From Hydnum rufescens UP504 (Eukaryota; Basidiomycota; Agaricomycetes; Cantharellales; Hydnaceae): a DNA stretch of 26,876 bases. The stretch lies in NCBI GenBank assembly GCA_014904985.1, contig MU129340.1, positions 1 to 26,876 of the forward strand. The letters run 5' to 3'. The position numbers were made by a program, and so were the translations under genes. The notes beneath the pieces were generated by a model that was given only the letters and a program-made list of their open reading frames with translations, had not been told where the DNA came from and made no database searches. This document shows, one piece after another, positions 16,860 to 26,876 of the stretch. Every line of letters starts with the position of its first letter. The stretch's first letter is position 1.

Positions 16860-17116
16860 TCAAAAGGACTCTTAAGTCCCGAGGCTAGCCTTACCAGGTT
16901 ACCTAATTACATGTCTAGGTTGCCCGGCTTTACTAGTGTGGCTGCCTGGTAAGACTTAGAGCTGAAATAGCCTAAAAAGCATTTCTTTGACCCAGATATG
17001 CTTGTACTTCTACAAGTGGCACAGACTTTTCATCACAGTCCCTTGTGATCACTGCAGCTTTACAAGGCTTTTTGGACAAGTGGAGACTTTTATTGTCTCA
17101 AAAACACAGACTACAT
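16860..17116. other. No gene recognised
   Basis: Unremarkable sequence between the LTR-like start and the next reading frame, on either strand. Confidence 0.4.
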
Positions 17117-17638
17117 CTAGGTATCAAGGTCATAGTCCTGCAAGGTTCTAACAAAGATAGCTCTTGAGCATGTCTCGGGGTCTACTTTGTCCTCTACCAA
17201 AAGATGTAGGAAAACACTCACAAAAGGATCTTTGGATTTAGAGTCGAAACCATCATGGGATGACTGCGCTTTGTGGCTGTTGCTGTCATTGGTATTGGCC
17301 TCATCGCTGTTAGGGGTCGTAGGTGGTTCCGAAGTAGTGTCTTCTTGGTTGAAGCGAAACTTGATGTTGACGATTTGTGCATGGATAAGAGTAAGAGGAG
17401 ATGTTGTAACATTGTTGGCGAACCAGCCATGATCACTGGTGCGATACTGCAAGTAACATGATTGTGGGTTGTCGATATCAAGCCTCATCATAAGGTGGGT
17501 GTAGATGGACAGTGTTCCTATCCACCAGGTTAGTGTAGGGAAGCTGCCGTGTCCCTGTCCACACACACCTTTTTGGATATGGGCCTTGCATGGTTTCTCA
17601 GGAGTCGTAGAGGTCATTGCTGTAGTTGTCATCGACAT
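17117..17638 (-). CDS. Intact ORF of unknown function, 173 aa
   Basis: The longest uninterrupted minus-strand frame in this part of the window, from ATG at 17638 to TAG at 17117-17119. I recognise no family. The N-terminus is Ser/Thr/Met-rich without a clear signal peptide. Residues 25-90 contain most of the aromatic residues and two cysteines (VCGQGHG, SCYLQYRTSDHGWF) and could be a small folded domain. Residues 97-130 are a hydrophilic Asp/Asn/Ser/Thr/Pro-rich linker. The C-terminal 40 residues are mixed. Unlike neighbouring relics it has no stop inside and contains several CpG, so it may be younger or constrained. A chance frame in TE debris, or one exon of a larger gene, are both possible. 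Confidence 0.4.
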   Translation of the reverse strand: MSMTTTAMTSTTPEKPCKAHIQKGVCGQGHGSFPTLTWWIGTLSIYTHLMMRLDIDNPQSCYLQYRTSDHGWFANNVTTSPLTLIHAQIVNIKFRFNQEDTTSEPPTTPNSDEANTNDSNSHKAQSSHDGFDSKSKDPFVSVFLHLLVEDKVDPETCSRAIFVRTLQDYDLDT

Positions 17639-17639
17639 C

Positions 17640-19300
17640 TGGCTACTTTGTGAGTGTTAGTTTCTCACCCACCCTTGGCACTGTAATATAGTGTATTACG
17701 TAATTAAGTTAGGACTCAAAAGTCATGTATATATGGCAGTTGCCGAGATTAATAAAGTTAACCTTTGCCCAGATCTTCATCACCTAGTGAGAAACTGTGA
17801 ATATCAGTCTCTACTCTGCTTCTATCTGCCTAGCTGGTTGGCCTGTCTAGTAGCCATCAATACTAGCCCTTTCCCTGGCTTTGGGACTGCACCTTTGGAC
17901 CCTAGCTGGGAAAGCAGTGAGTAGGATAGCCCTTTCCTCTCACTGACCCCCCACTCTCTCTTTAGTTAGTGACTGTGCCACTTGGCCAGTCACTACTTTA
18001 TGCCTTTCATCATGACTCCCCTTCCCTCACATCCTTTTCTCCTGTGTCCAGGGCAAAGCCAGTGCTTAGCCCTGTTTGCAGCTCCCCCACCTGAAGCCAG
18101 TGCTAAGGGTGGTGTGATTACCTCTTCTCCTATTCTCCCCTATCCTGCTCCCTCCCCTGTCAACTCCACTTTGTCCAAGTACGACAACAGGTGCCCTCCT
18201 GAACTGGGAGGCACTTTGTTACAGGCACAGCCTTGGGACTTACGTATCACTGGTGAATGAGAGCTGGAGGAGACAATGTGTTATGGGGTGCAGTTCGGGG
18301 CTCTTTAAGTGCTGGAATGGATATATGTCAGCAGTTAGTTTTCAGATACCCGTATATGGTGGACACACCAATACAATGGTATTTCAATTTCCCCTTAGTA
18401 CTCGTGGGATACAGATCTCAGTATATCAATTTTTCCACTATTTGTATCTCATTTCCAACCTTGGATCTTCTCACATACCCTTCGGAAGAACTTCCTATAG
18501 GCACATGTTGTGATGTGTAGGCAGGTTGGGCAATAGTACAGTGGTCAATTGTTCATGGTGTTGGGCTGGAATACAAGTATTCCTTGTTCGACCTTGGCTT
18601 TGGAGTACTTGCTGGAAGGAATACTCCATTCCAGCGTGACATCATGAAATGGTCTAGGCCCCTGTATTCTTTTGATGGTAACTGAAAGTGGGTGGGTCTA
18701 GCCATATAGTATGTAGATCGCATCGGTATTGGTCATGATGTCATTTCAATAGTCAGGGATGCCAAATATGTTATTGAGTGTGATGACACATTGGATATCC
18801 ATAGTATGATTTTGGTCAGGGTTTATAGGGTTGGAGCAACAAAATGTGGTGTAGTTGGATCCAACAGAGGTTCGTGCCATAGACCTGCATGGTTTGGTGG
18901 CATGGGCCATCATTGTCTTGTGTGCATAAATTTTGATGTGATGTGACATTATGTGGGTACCTTGTGGTGAACCAGCTGCCTGGCTCTCGGCTTTATACCT
19001 ATGGCCTGGGTCCTTATGCTGATCACTTCAGGGTCCTTAAGGATGGGGCTTCTTATTGATTGCCTGAGTAATCAATATTGATTGCCAATTAGCCAAGGGT
19101 TTCCCCTTGATTCTCCAGTCCCATACTTCCCTCCCTTTTTTAGAGTTGGCCTTTTTCTGTCTGTGGCTCATCTCTCCCCTTTTTAAATAAATAAAAATAT
19201 ATTTAAAATGGGGTGAGGTTTGAAAATAAACAAAGTACCGAGAGGAGAGAAAGAAAAATTGAGGAACTAAGTTCCTCCTACTATACAAGATGTTCCAGGC
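17640..19300. other. Long interval without a recognisable gene
   Basis: Only short frames without motifs on both strands. It holds a nested inverted repeat at 18565-18635 (listed separately), an otherwise featureless pyrimidine-rich part at 17930-18180, and an AT-rich stretch at 19185-19225. Confidence 0.5.
18565..18635. repeat. Nested inverted repeat of GGAATAC palindromes
   Basis: GCTGGAATACAAGTATTCC (18565-18583) is itself palindromic, and its complement-like AAGGAATACTCCATTCCAGC stands at 18616-18635. The four GGAATAC/GTATTCC-type half-sites could fold as two alternative hairpins. It could be a protein-binding site or the remains of an element's ends. Confidence 0.55.
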
Positions 19301-19302
19301 CA

Positions 19303-19375
19303 GGGGGAAGAGCGGAAGGGAAAGGAAAAGGAAAGGAAAAAAAGAAAAGGGAGGAGAGAAAAGGAAAATAGGAGT
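19303..19375 (+). repeat. Polypurine tract
   Basis: About 70 nt of nearly pure A/G built from GGAAAGGAAAA-like units, with a second purine run at 19501-19545. It may form triplex DNA, or be a 3' purine tract of a retroelement. Context does not decide. Confidence 0.6.
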
Positions 19376-19544
19376 ACAACCTGAATCAGGTGATGATACA
19401 TCAGCTTATACCCAGTAGACTAGGTTGGGGTGCTACTGGGTATACAGCTATTACATACTGTCAATCTTATCTGAGAACACAGTCTTTGGGTGGTACAGCA
19501 AATTAAGAGAGAGAGAAGAGAGAAAAAGAGACAGAGATAGGCAT

Positions 19545-20582
19545 TTAGGAGAGGTTAGATTTTATGGGAGCCTCATGTATGGCTTCAGGGTCAAGAGTAG
19601 GAAGCTCCTCAGGTTCACCTTTTAGGATTATTTCTACTTTGGAGGAGTCAGTGTCGGATGGGGTAAAGGATGGGGATAGAGGTGGAGTTGGTGGATCACG
19701 GGGTGTTACACTGAGCAGATACCGCTTGGACTTGAAGTCTGTGACCAGCCCAGGAGCAGCAGCAAGCTCTTCCTGTGTTAGTCGGTTGCAGACATTCCTA
19801 ATAAATGTACTGAACCTCAATAGCTCCTCAGGCGGAGGCAAAATTTCCGGTATGATCCCAAGATGTTCATGCTTTTGGAGCATGAGAAGGAGGTACTTGA
19901 GTGGTGGAGTGATAAGTCGGTATAATGCAAATGCCTGGATGGGTCCGGACTGCAAGTTGTGTTCCTGGACAATAAAACCTAAGTGCCAGATTACAGCGCC
20001 GAGAGCAGTTGAGGAGGTGACAGGCACTGTTATGATAGTGTCCATCATGCAGTTAAATTCAGCAGTGAATGTTGCTAGGCTGCTTAATTGGTTTGCGATC
20101 CGGTTGTTAGTCACAATCACACAGTCAGCACTGTGCTGTATCGATTGCAAAACCCACGCTCTATCCTCCTTAATTGACTGTCAGTCCTCTGCTACTGCCT
20201 TCTGGCTTTCCTCAACATCCCTCCGCACTTTCTCTAACGAGTCCTCATTCCATGCATGAATCCATTCCCATGCCTTCTGTCACTGATCAAACTCACGGAT
20301 TTGGCAATATACTCGCCATTCACGTTCAGCGAGGTCACGGGGATTGATCCTCTTGGGTCCGAGGGGGGGAGAACGGCAGTTTTCTCCCCTGGACACCTTG
20401 TTTAGAGAACCTGTTCCAGTGGGAGTGACCTTGCGGGGAGATGGAGAGGCTGAGCGACGGACTCCAGTTGTGATGTGTGGGGATGAGAGGATAGTACGAG
20501 GGGCAAAGGTTATGGTCTGTTGTGTCATGGGAAATGATGAGGTGTTGGTGTTTCCTGAGGGAGGTTCGTTCTTGGGTTGCAT
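19545..20582 (-). pseudogene. Gag-like or structural protein relic, one frame with two TGA stops
   Basis: A single minus-strand frame of 346 codons runs from ATG at 20582 to a stop at 19545, interrupted only by TGA at 20280-20282 and 20181-20183. The N-terminal 90 residues are Pro/Ser/Thr-rich and basic (RRSASPSPRK). Around the stops lies a likely coiled coil with many charged residues (NEDSLEKVRRDVEESQKA). A mostly helical middle part follows (near IANQLSSLATFTAEF and LLLMLQKHEHLG), then a PPTPPLSPSFTPSDTDSS tail. No zinc knuckle, protease or other catalytic motif. The layout resembles gag-type proteins of fungal retroelements, but I cannot assign a family. The 160-bp repeats lie directly upstream of it on the minus strand. 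Confidence 0.5.
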
Positions 20583-20640
20583 GGGCTCCGATATACTGAT
20601 AGTGATAGACTGAACTGTGCATTGTGGAAGATAAAAACAT

Positions 20641-21160
20641 CCAGTATCAGAAAATGCGAAATTACACTACCTCCAGCCATTGGACAATCACATGACCGAT
20701 TATGAGATTAATCATGGCTATGCACAAAAAACAAATTCGTTTTACAACTCCATCAGTTTTGATCAGAGAGGTACGCCCATATAACACTTAGAAAGCTGCG
20801 ATTCACACCTTTTGAACGGTACCAAACACAAGTCGAACGGACCAAAACTGCACTCTCCAGGCCAATTATACTATTAAAATCCAGGATTTTCAGTAAAAAA
20901 TGAATACCTCTGTCAGTTCGCATTCAATCCTCTCGGAACAACCGCACCTAGAAAGATATAAAAAATCCGCATCCAATGGTACTGAGCACATGAAAAACAG
21001 ATCAAAATTGAACTCTACAGAATGATATTACTATCAGAATCAACACCCATCAGTAAAAAATGAATTTCTCCATCAGTTTACACCGGATCTGCTCGGAACC
21101 ACTGCGCCCAGAAAGCTGTTAAAGATCCACATCGAATGATACCAAGCATGCCTATTACAG
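20641..21160. repeat. Three tandem 160-bp repeat units
   Basis: The anchor GAAAG recurs at 20791, 20951 and 21111, exactly 160 bp apart, within a shared pattern: TCTCCATCAGTTT, GATC, CTCGGAACCAC, GCGCCCAGAAAG, then ATCCGCATCGAATGGTACC, then AAAAACAG and ATCAAAATTGAACTCT. Units differ by perhaps a quarter of positions, so the array is old. Further units are at 24010-24300. Confidence 0.75.
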
Positions 21161-21815
21161 ATACAAACTGCTGTCTCTGCATCGAATCCCACACCATGCA
21201 CTTGTTCCTTTTATTAACCAGTAACAAAAACACCTTAACCACTGAACTATGCTCAAATTAATCTCCAGAACCCGGATATATCCCTTCATTTCGCCTCCCA
21301 GAATGCTCCACATGGTCAGTGACATCATGCTCCAACTGCTCCACAAGCTCAGCAAACTAGTGACATCATTCCCTTATGAATCCTTTTGTTCTCTTTATGA
21401 ATGACATCACTATGACATCACACTCTATGGATGACTCAGCTATGACCACATTATGACATCATTTCTTTATTACTCTTTTGTTCTACTCCACTATGACTCC
21501 CCCATGACATCACTATGATCTCATAGCTTTATTACTCTTTTGTTCTTGCTCCATGCACAGCCACCTTCAGATAGGTATATAAGCTAGCAGATTTTCTTGT
21601 TCCCCCCCAATCTCCTCACTCTGGAAATCAACCACTGTCAACTACTGTCTACCATTCTGCTTAATATCTAAAGAACTGTCTATCTAAAGCCATCTGGAGC
21701 TAAGTCATCTTCAAGGTTGTTGAGACCAAGCTACTGGAAGCCATCTATGTGAAATACTGAAGCCAAGGATAGTTGCAGAACCTAAGGTTAGAGTTGCTGG
21801 ACATCCAAGGAAAAG

Positions 21816-21893
21816 GTAAGCATAAAGAAATACGAGTCAGGAAGAAGATTGAAGCATACTAACCAAACTAACCAAGCACTGACCATTCTATAG
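21816..21893 (+). other. Leader intron, 78 nt (or 85 nt to 21900)
   Basis: Donor AAAAG|GTAAGC, perfect branch TACTAAC (21857-21863) with a second CTAACC close behind, acceptor TCTATAG at 21893 or CCACAG at 21900. All three signals are strong and correctly spaced, about 230 bp downstream of the TATA box. Confidence 0.65.
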
Positions 21894-21977
21894 CCCACAG
21901 ATATCCGCATTTTGACTAGGAGGATGTAAACAAGGACACACAAATATCAGTAAACGGACAAACACAACACGAACACG

Positions 21978-22056
21978 TATAAGCCTTCCTATAAGCATCC
22001 TCCACATATAAGCCTTTCTATAAGCATTCCATACGACGTATAAGCTTCCTATAAGC
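21978..22056 (+). repeat. Six TATAAGC repeats arranged as three pairs
   Basis: TATAAGC starts at 21978, 21990, 22007, 22019, 22039 and 22050: three pairs with 11-12 bp inside each pair and about 30 bp between pairs, with linkers like CTTCC and CATTCC. Confidence 0.75.
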
Positions 22057-22200
22057 ATCTACAATATATCATTGACTATTGCTAGTCCATATCACATTCC
22101 ATTCTCCAATAAACACATACATATCTTGCAGAGAGTGATCAACCATCGGAGTGAACCAACCCATTGAATAAACAGAAACACAGTCTCCTATCTACACACT

Positions 22201-24005
22201 GGCTGAACCAGATTTTGATTTGACAGTCATCGGAGCTCCCAACCCTTCTTCTATAGCGTGGATAGTTCCCTTGCCATAAAAGGCAGGAGAACGGACAAGG
22301 TTTGGGCAGACCTGGTTGCTTGGCCTGTCAAAGCGGTTCGGTGATGGTTGGAATCCCTGAGGTCAGGGAGGGTGAACTGACAATTGAGGGCTTTTTGCCT
22401 CCTCCCAAGGTTTGGTTTGGTAGCAGCAGTTGAGCTATCCGAAGCCTTGCTCTCAAGAGTGGGCAGAGACAGCCTCCAGCCAGGATATACAGGTGGCTAC
22501 TAGTTGTATTTACAGGGAAATGAGTGGTGTGACCACCCCTCAGGCCTACTGAGCCTTGGTAGTGATAGCAGGTTTTGCCGAGGGTCGCATGACATTGTAG
22601 CCTGCTCATCATTACCAGAACCATGCAAATTGGATGACTGTTCTGGATACACCAGCTCCCGGCTAGGTTAGAGGTGCAAGATGCAGGTGTTATCGAGTGG
22701 GATCGGGCTCATCTTACAGCCTGGGTGGAGGAGGCTGGGTTTGAAGTCGTGAATGAATGTTCTGCCATGAGGATACTGGAGATGGTAGATTAGTGTGCTG
22801 TTTTGGATGCATGGTGTCCTAGGAGACCAGGCTTACCACCATTGCCGTTTACACTAATTCCATTTTGTGACACCCAGTCAACAACTTTTTGTAGAGTCGG
22901 AATTACTGCTGTTGGTGAGTGGTATAGATCAGCCATTGGAGGAAGAGCAGCTCTTGCTTCCTGAGCTTAGCTCGGGCCCTGGTGCATGGCCATTGCCTGC
23001 CTCAATGTTTTCATCTGGCTTAGGACACGAGGGATGCCTCTTTTGTACAAGGCTTTGGACCCATGTGAGTGGTGGGAGTTTGTGGTCAAGTGGGTGAGGG
23101 TGAAGGGAGAAGGAGGAAGTCTGAGGAGGACCTGTGCGCTGCTGATCATTGGTTTTGTGTTTCGAAGTGCCGTCATGACCAGACAATGAAAGCCCAAGTG
23201 CGGATCTTGGTTTCAGGAACTGGTTCCCATACTCAAGAGGATCAGTGTCTGGGGGGAGAGGAGACATGGTTCGTGTGAAATATGAGTTGCCAGAGTCTGA
23301 ATTGGAAGCCTCTTCATGTCTTGTGGTGAGCAGCTGTCCAGCTGGCTGCAGTTGCAGGCCACTTCAACCATTGTGGTTCAGAAGAGTGTGGGGGAAGTGT
23401 AGAAGAGAAGAAAGAAGTAGATAGAGACAGAAAATGTAGAAAAAGAAAGAGAGTGGGTGGCAAGAGGCCTTGGGCGTCATTGGTATCCCTTTTAAAGTCG
23501 GCCAGGCAATCCATGGATCCCACACAGTGTCATTTTAAGGGGTCCCAAGTCAGCTTTGGGTCCCAGTTTCCCTCCTAGTGTGTTTTGAAAGTAGAAGTTC
23601 TATGCAGAAGAAAAAGGGGGGGGTGGGTACTGTCACCTGGTCATTCCTTAGCATTTCGTGGTTCCTGGAAACTAGGAGGTTTCGTGTAGTTCGTGCAATT
23701 ATGATCGAGCCAGGCACAGCGGACTCACCGGTGTTGGAGGGATAAATCCCTACACCATACAACCCCATCCGAGGCCAATTTTACAACCAAACAAATGAAT
23801 TGATCATCCATCTGATCCTTAATTTTCACACCCTTTATTCATTGGAGAAACAGTCCAAATTCTACACATCCGAAACCCACCATTCCACATTGTTCCTTTG
23901 CCTTAAGGGTGAAGAATTGTGATTATGTAACAATGCGGACCAGGCCTAGTTCCAATTCTGGACTCGCGGATCTGTCACATGATCCAGATAGGGCTGCACT
24001 ACTCT
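22201..24005. other. Coding-like debris, no recognisable gene
   Basis: Plus-strand fragments such as the one ending near 22792 (GVIEWDRAHLTAWVEEAGFEV at 22690-22752 in part) look protein-coding but are cut by many stops. On the minus strand a TATA-like TTTAAAAGG (23492-23500) precedes a pyrimidine-rich leader (23390-23460) and an ATG near 23375 that opens a frame of only about 50 codons. A proline-rich minus frame runs at 22929-23267. None can be assigned. An 8-nt G run sits near 23620. Confidence 0.4.
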
Positions 24006-24300
24006 AAAGGAGTATTTTTCGAATTTCTCCGTCATTTTGATCGGATCGACTCGAACGACCGCTCCCAGAAAGATACGAATCGTACCTATCGAACGGTACC
24101 AAACACGAAACAAGCGGATCAAAAATGCGGTCCCTGTAATAATATCTTTCCATGATTCATACTCTAAAGAGTATTTCTTGATTTTCAAAGCCAATTCTCA
24201 TCGGATTTGTTCGCAAGTACCACGCCCAAAAAGATGTTAAAAATGCGCATCTAACGGTAACCAGGGAAAAACGAACGGACGTGAACTCCATTTTTCACAA
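24006..24300. repeat. Two more 160-bp repeat units
   Basis: Anchors at 24068 and 24229 (161 bp apart) with the same order of blocks as at 20641-21160: TTTCTCCGTCATTTTGATCGGATC, CCGCTCCCAGAAAG, TCGAACGGTACCAAACACGA, GCGGATCAAAA (each in part). A CACATGA...CCAGAT sequence near 23980 also resembles the start of the first array, so both arrays probably come from the same kind of element. Confidence 0.72.
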
Positions 24301-24590
24301 GACAACCCCTTCCTCATGACTCCCCCCTTGCTCCACCAACACAAATGACAAATTGGTTCTGGCCCTCTTAATTCCGATGCAAAGGATACTCAGGGCGACC
24401 TATTCCACCATTCCTTAAGGGAATCTATCCAGTTTCAAAGGAGGAATGCCTTGTAAAGTGTTTTTTGTCTCTTTTTCACTTGATTCTTGAATATCTCCAC
24501 CAGTTTTGAAGCTTTTGACTTCATTTCTTTTTCATTATGCTTCCCTTATCTCCGCTTTTCTTCCGGAATTTTTAATTGTGGTCTGGAATG

Positions 24591-24598
24591 TATATAAA
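24591..24598 (+). promoter_or_regulatory. Strong TATA box
   Basis: TATATAAA followed by GGGGAGGGGG and a pyrimidine-rich stretch about 30 nt later (TTTTTCCCCTATCACAG), a likely transcription start. The transcript it would serve is not identified. Confidence 0.5.
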
Positions 24599-24599
24599 G

Positions 24600-26876
24600 G
24601 GGAGGGGGCATGTAAATATTTGGTTTTTCCCCTATCACAGTCTGAGGCACTGAAGTATTGCTGCTGTCTGGAGGAGATTTCCCACTTGTCAAGACTGTGT
24701 ACAGCCGCATTTAGACTGAATAGTCAGAGGACAACTTCAGGGTGTGGCCTTGACATCTTAATTTGTGACACTGATCTATTCCCTTGAGCAACCACTGTTC
24801 ATTGGGATTTTCTATTAACCAGAAAGACCTTCATTTCCCCAGACCTGAATATTCGAATTGTCCCTGTGGCTCCCTTCATTTGTCCTATCCTCAACAACGT
24901 GGACAGTGGTTGGATTGGTTTATAACCATCCTGCTTACACCGGCTCGTTGGGCACCCTCAGAACGTTGACTATGCCATGTGGCGACAGTGTGGTGATTCA
25001 TTCTGGCGAAGCTCGGCAATTTCCGGCTTCACAGAGTCTTCCATTTACCTACAGGAATCTACAGTCGCACCCGAGTTTCACTGTCACGGCTTTCCATGTT
25101 GACAAATTTTGATGACCCACAGCGGTAGGCGGTGGAGACACCGGAATTTCCTTGGTCCTGCACCTTTCATGCTGCCAAGGGGGCCTGCCAGTTTGCAGAA
25201 TGGTTACTGAGGAAAACCCCTGGTAAGCACAGTGTTCTCTTCTTTGGTCTTGATAAGGTGGGACCCTGATATCTTTTGCTTGTTGTTCTAGAAAGCATTC
25301 GGTTGTTGCCAATAGCAATTGCTTTTGTTGGACGAATTTGATGCTTGCCTCGCTTTGTGTGAGAGTTTCCTCTTTACATGATGTGAGTCATATATGTATT
25401 TGCAACTGCTTGCTTCTATGCTGAATTTTCGATTGAGCACAGTTCGAGTTCAAGGTCACTAATTTCAAAGAGTCTATCAGGGTTTCTTCATGATTTTCAG
25501 ATGTGTGGATCTGCTAGATGGTACATTTAGGTTCCACCTACGTTGATCATCCTCACATGTACCATATTTGGGAGCGCAATACTGCCCAAGCGAACTGTGC
25601 GGACCTAATAGAAGAGCACCAGTGCCAGAAAACAATGGCACAGGATCTTGCATGGCTTGAAAGTGACAGCACCTTGCTGCTACCCTTCACGACAAAACCG
25701 AAACTTGGTGGGCTTTGGATCTTGTTGCTAAGGTTCTGTTAGATGCCTCGGATGACTAGGCGAAAGGAAGTGGCAATCGGTCTCATTCCCAGCGCTCTTG
25801 CCAGGGTCTCTTCATCATCTTCGGTAGCCCAAAGGCTCATGTCCGCAGATTCGTATTGCGACGCTAATACCCTCTAGCATGGCGATAACAAGCTTAGTGA
25901 ATATGTGATCACTGTGTGGTTAACAAGTTGAATAACAAGTGCATTACTCGTTTGATTGTTGCTACTTGTCGCAATTCTCTGACACTCTCTCTTGACTATA
26001 TTGGTAAGTGAAGGGAATTCTCGCGCAAGAGATTTGATCAAAGTCTTTAATAAGGAGGTTGGTATCAAGCTACTTCATTCCATGTATTCTGCCCGAAATG
26101 ATGCACTGGACTGTTCTACACTTGCGCGAGTTGGATGTGCTGCTTTGGAAGGGTCGGCCATAGGTTCGCTGGCCTCAACTTCAGTATCTGGTTTGACTGT
26201 ATGTATTCTCAAAATTCGGTGAGTCGCTTATGTATCGAGATTAGGGCGGCCGGCGAATTGACGATGAATTCTCTGCCCTATTGGGTTGAGGGACCGGTCC
26301 TTCCAATCCGGAACCACCATGTCTAAAGCGAGTTGAGAGGCCAGAAGGCTGAGGATGAATCGAGGTGTGTGGTGCATATCACTACCGCCCATTGGGAGAA
26401 AGCACTTGTGCCAATGACAAACAAAGGATAGCCAAAGAATAGCGTATACTGACAGTGGTTAAAGTGATGCTGAAAGCCGTCTTGGGTTCATGGAAGGATG
26501 CTTCGAGGTGCATGGCTTCATTCATCGAAAAGAGCCATAGGATTGTAGGACTTATATGAGTCTTATTCAGTTCCTGAAGAAGGCAGAGGAAGCGAAAGCT
26601 GAGCGAGCCTGATGTGGGAAGTAACACCTTGATGCGATCATTGACCATTCTACTTCAGGCTTTTCATGCTCAGCATGCTCACCAGGCCCGCTCCACATCC
26701 TAGGGCAACACATTCTCCTCCCCATGGTTCAGACATGAAGAAAGCAAAGGTGAAGGCGACGGTGAGGATCATCCTGTGGTCGATGTACACACAGACTTTG
26801 ACGTTTACTATCAACAGTTACTCTTTATCACTAGGTCCGCAAAGCCTTTCACCTTGAGGGGTTAGTTACTTTTGTC
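24600..26876. other. Possible intron-rich gene, product not recognised
   Basis: Downstream of the TATA box no frame exceeds about 95 codons and none shows a known domain. Donor-like sites (ATTG|GTAAGT at 26005, TTCG|GTGAGT at 26219) and a rather CpG-rich composition compared with the TE debris could mean several short exons of a host gene, but I could not build a consistent spliced frame. Transcript data would be needed to say more. Confidence 0.35.

Larger units (their letters stand above)
21361..22200 (+). promoter_or_regulatory. Plus-strand LTR-like promoter and leader
   Basis: Begins with TGACATCATT and contains repeated TGACATCA (21361, 21402, 21413, 21453, 21504) and TGACTCA (21432), then TATATAAG at 21576-21583, a leader, an intron, and AATAAA signals (22108 and 22165 regions). 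The order fits an LTR plus leader, or a host promoter. No reading frame with a known domain follows, and no second LTR is in the window. Confidence 0.5.

Overview
The window looks like a repeat-dense stretch of nuclear DNA from a basidiomycete fungus, probably an agaricomycete. The reasons are short (about 60-110 nt) introns with fungal branch points (CTAAC, CTGAC, CTAAT), a broken gene of the DUF6589 family typical of Agaricomycetes, Copia remnants, and several retroelement LTR/leader regions. I see no rRNA, tRNA, CRISPR array or intact conserved housekeeping gene. Nearly every protein-coding stretch is a decayed mobile-element gene.

Layout. 1-600: tail of a dead Copia pol gene and the start of its LTR. 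1436-2810: a complete but tiny gag-only Copia element with 92-bp LTRs, a half-tRNA-Met primer site, a polypurine tract and a 5-bp target duplication. 2880-4460: tandem repeats and a small non-coding LTR element, apparently in minus orientation. 4652-7295: a DUF6589 gene in one frame, broken by TGA stops, with one clear intron. 7300-7990: AT-rich sequence and a dispersed module.

7910-12690 is the most unusual part. Two arrays lie head to head, the left transcribed leftward and the right rightward, with an outlying unit at 14345-14489. Each unit has hairpin B (ACCACACCCC...GGGGTGTGGT) at the end of an exon, a splice donor a few bases later, hairpin A (GAGCAGC...GCTGCTC, often with A and T flanks) inside a roughly 95-110-nt intron, a branch point, and a YAG acceptor. 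The stems differ between units but keep pairing through compensatory changes. G-U wobbles in most left-array A stems pair only in the strand that the splice signals predict. Exons carry degenerate 22-24-nt repeats, and both outer ends carry a similar AU-rich AATAAA tail. I found no conserved reading frame. I read it as an undescribed family of spliced, structured, probably non-coding RNA units.

12761-13785: a near-perfect fold-back element with 510-bp arms and a 5-nt loop. 14630-17100: AT-rich DNA and a minus-strand retroelement-like gene relic, with a promoter carrying a cluster of ATGACTCAT (Gcn4/AP-1) sites. 17117-17638: one intact ORF of unknown function. 19545-20582: a minus-strand coiled-coil/proline-rich ORF broken by two TGA codons. 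20740-21160 and 24010-24300: 160-bp tandem repeats. 21361-22200: an LTR/leader region with CRE-like sites, TATA box, intron and TATAAGC repeats. 24591-26876: a strong TATA box followed by sequence in which I recognise no product.
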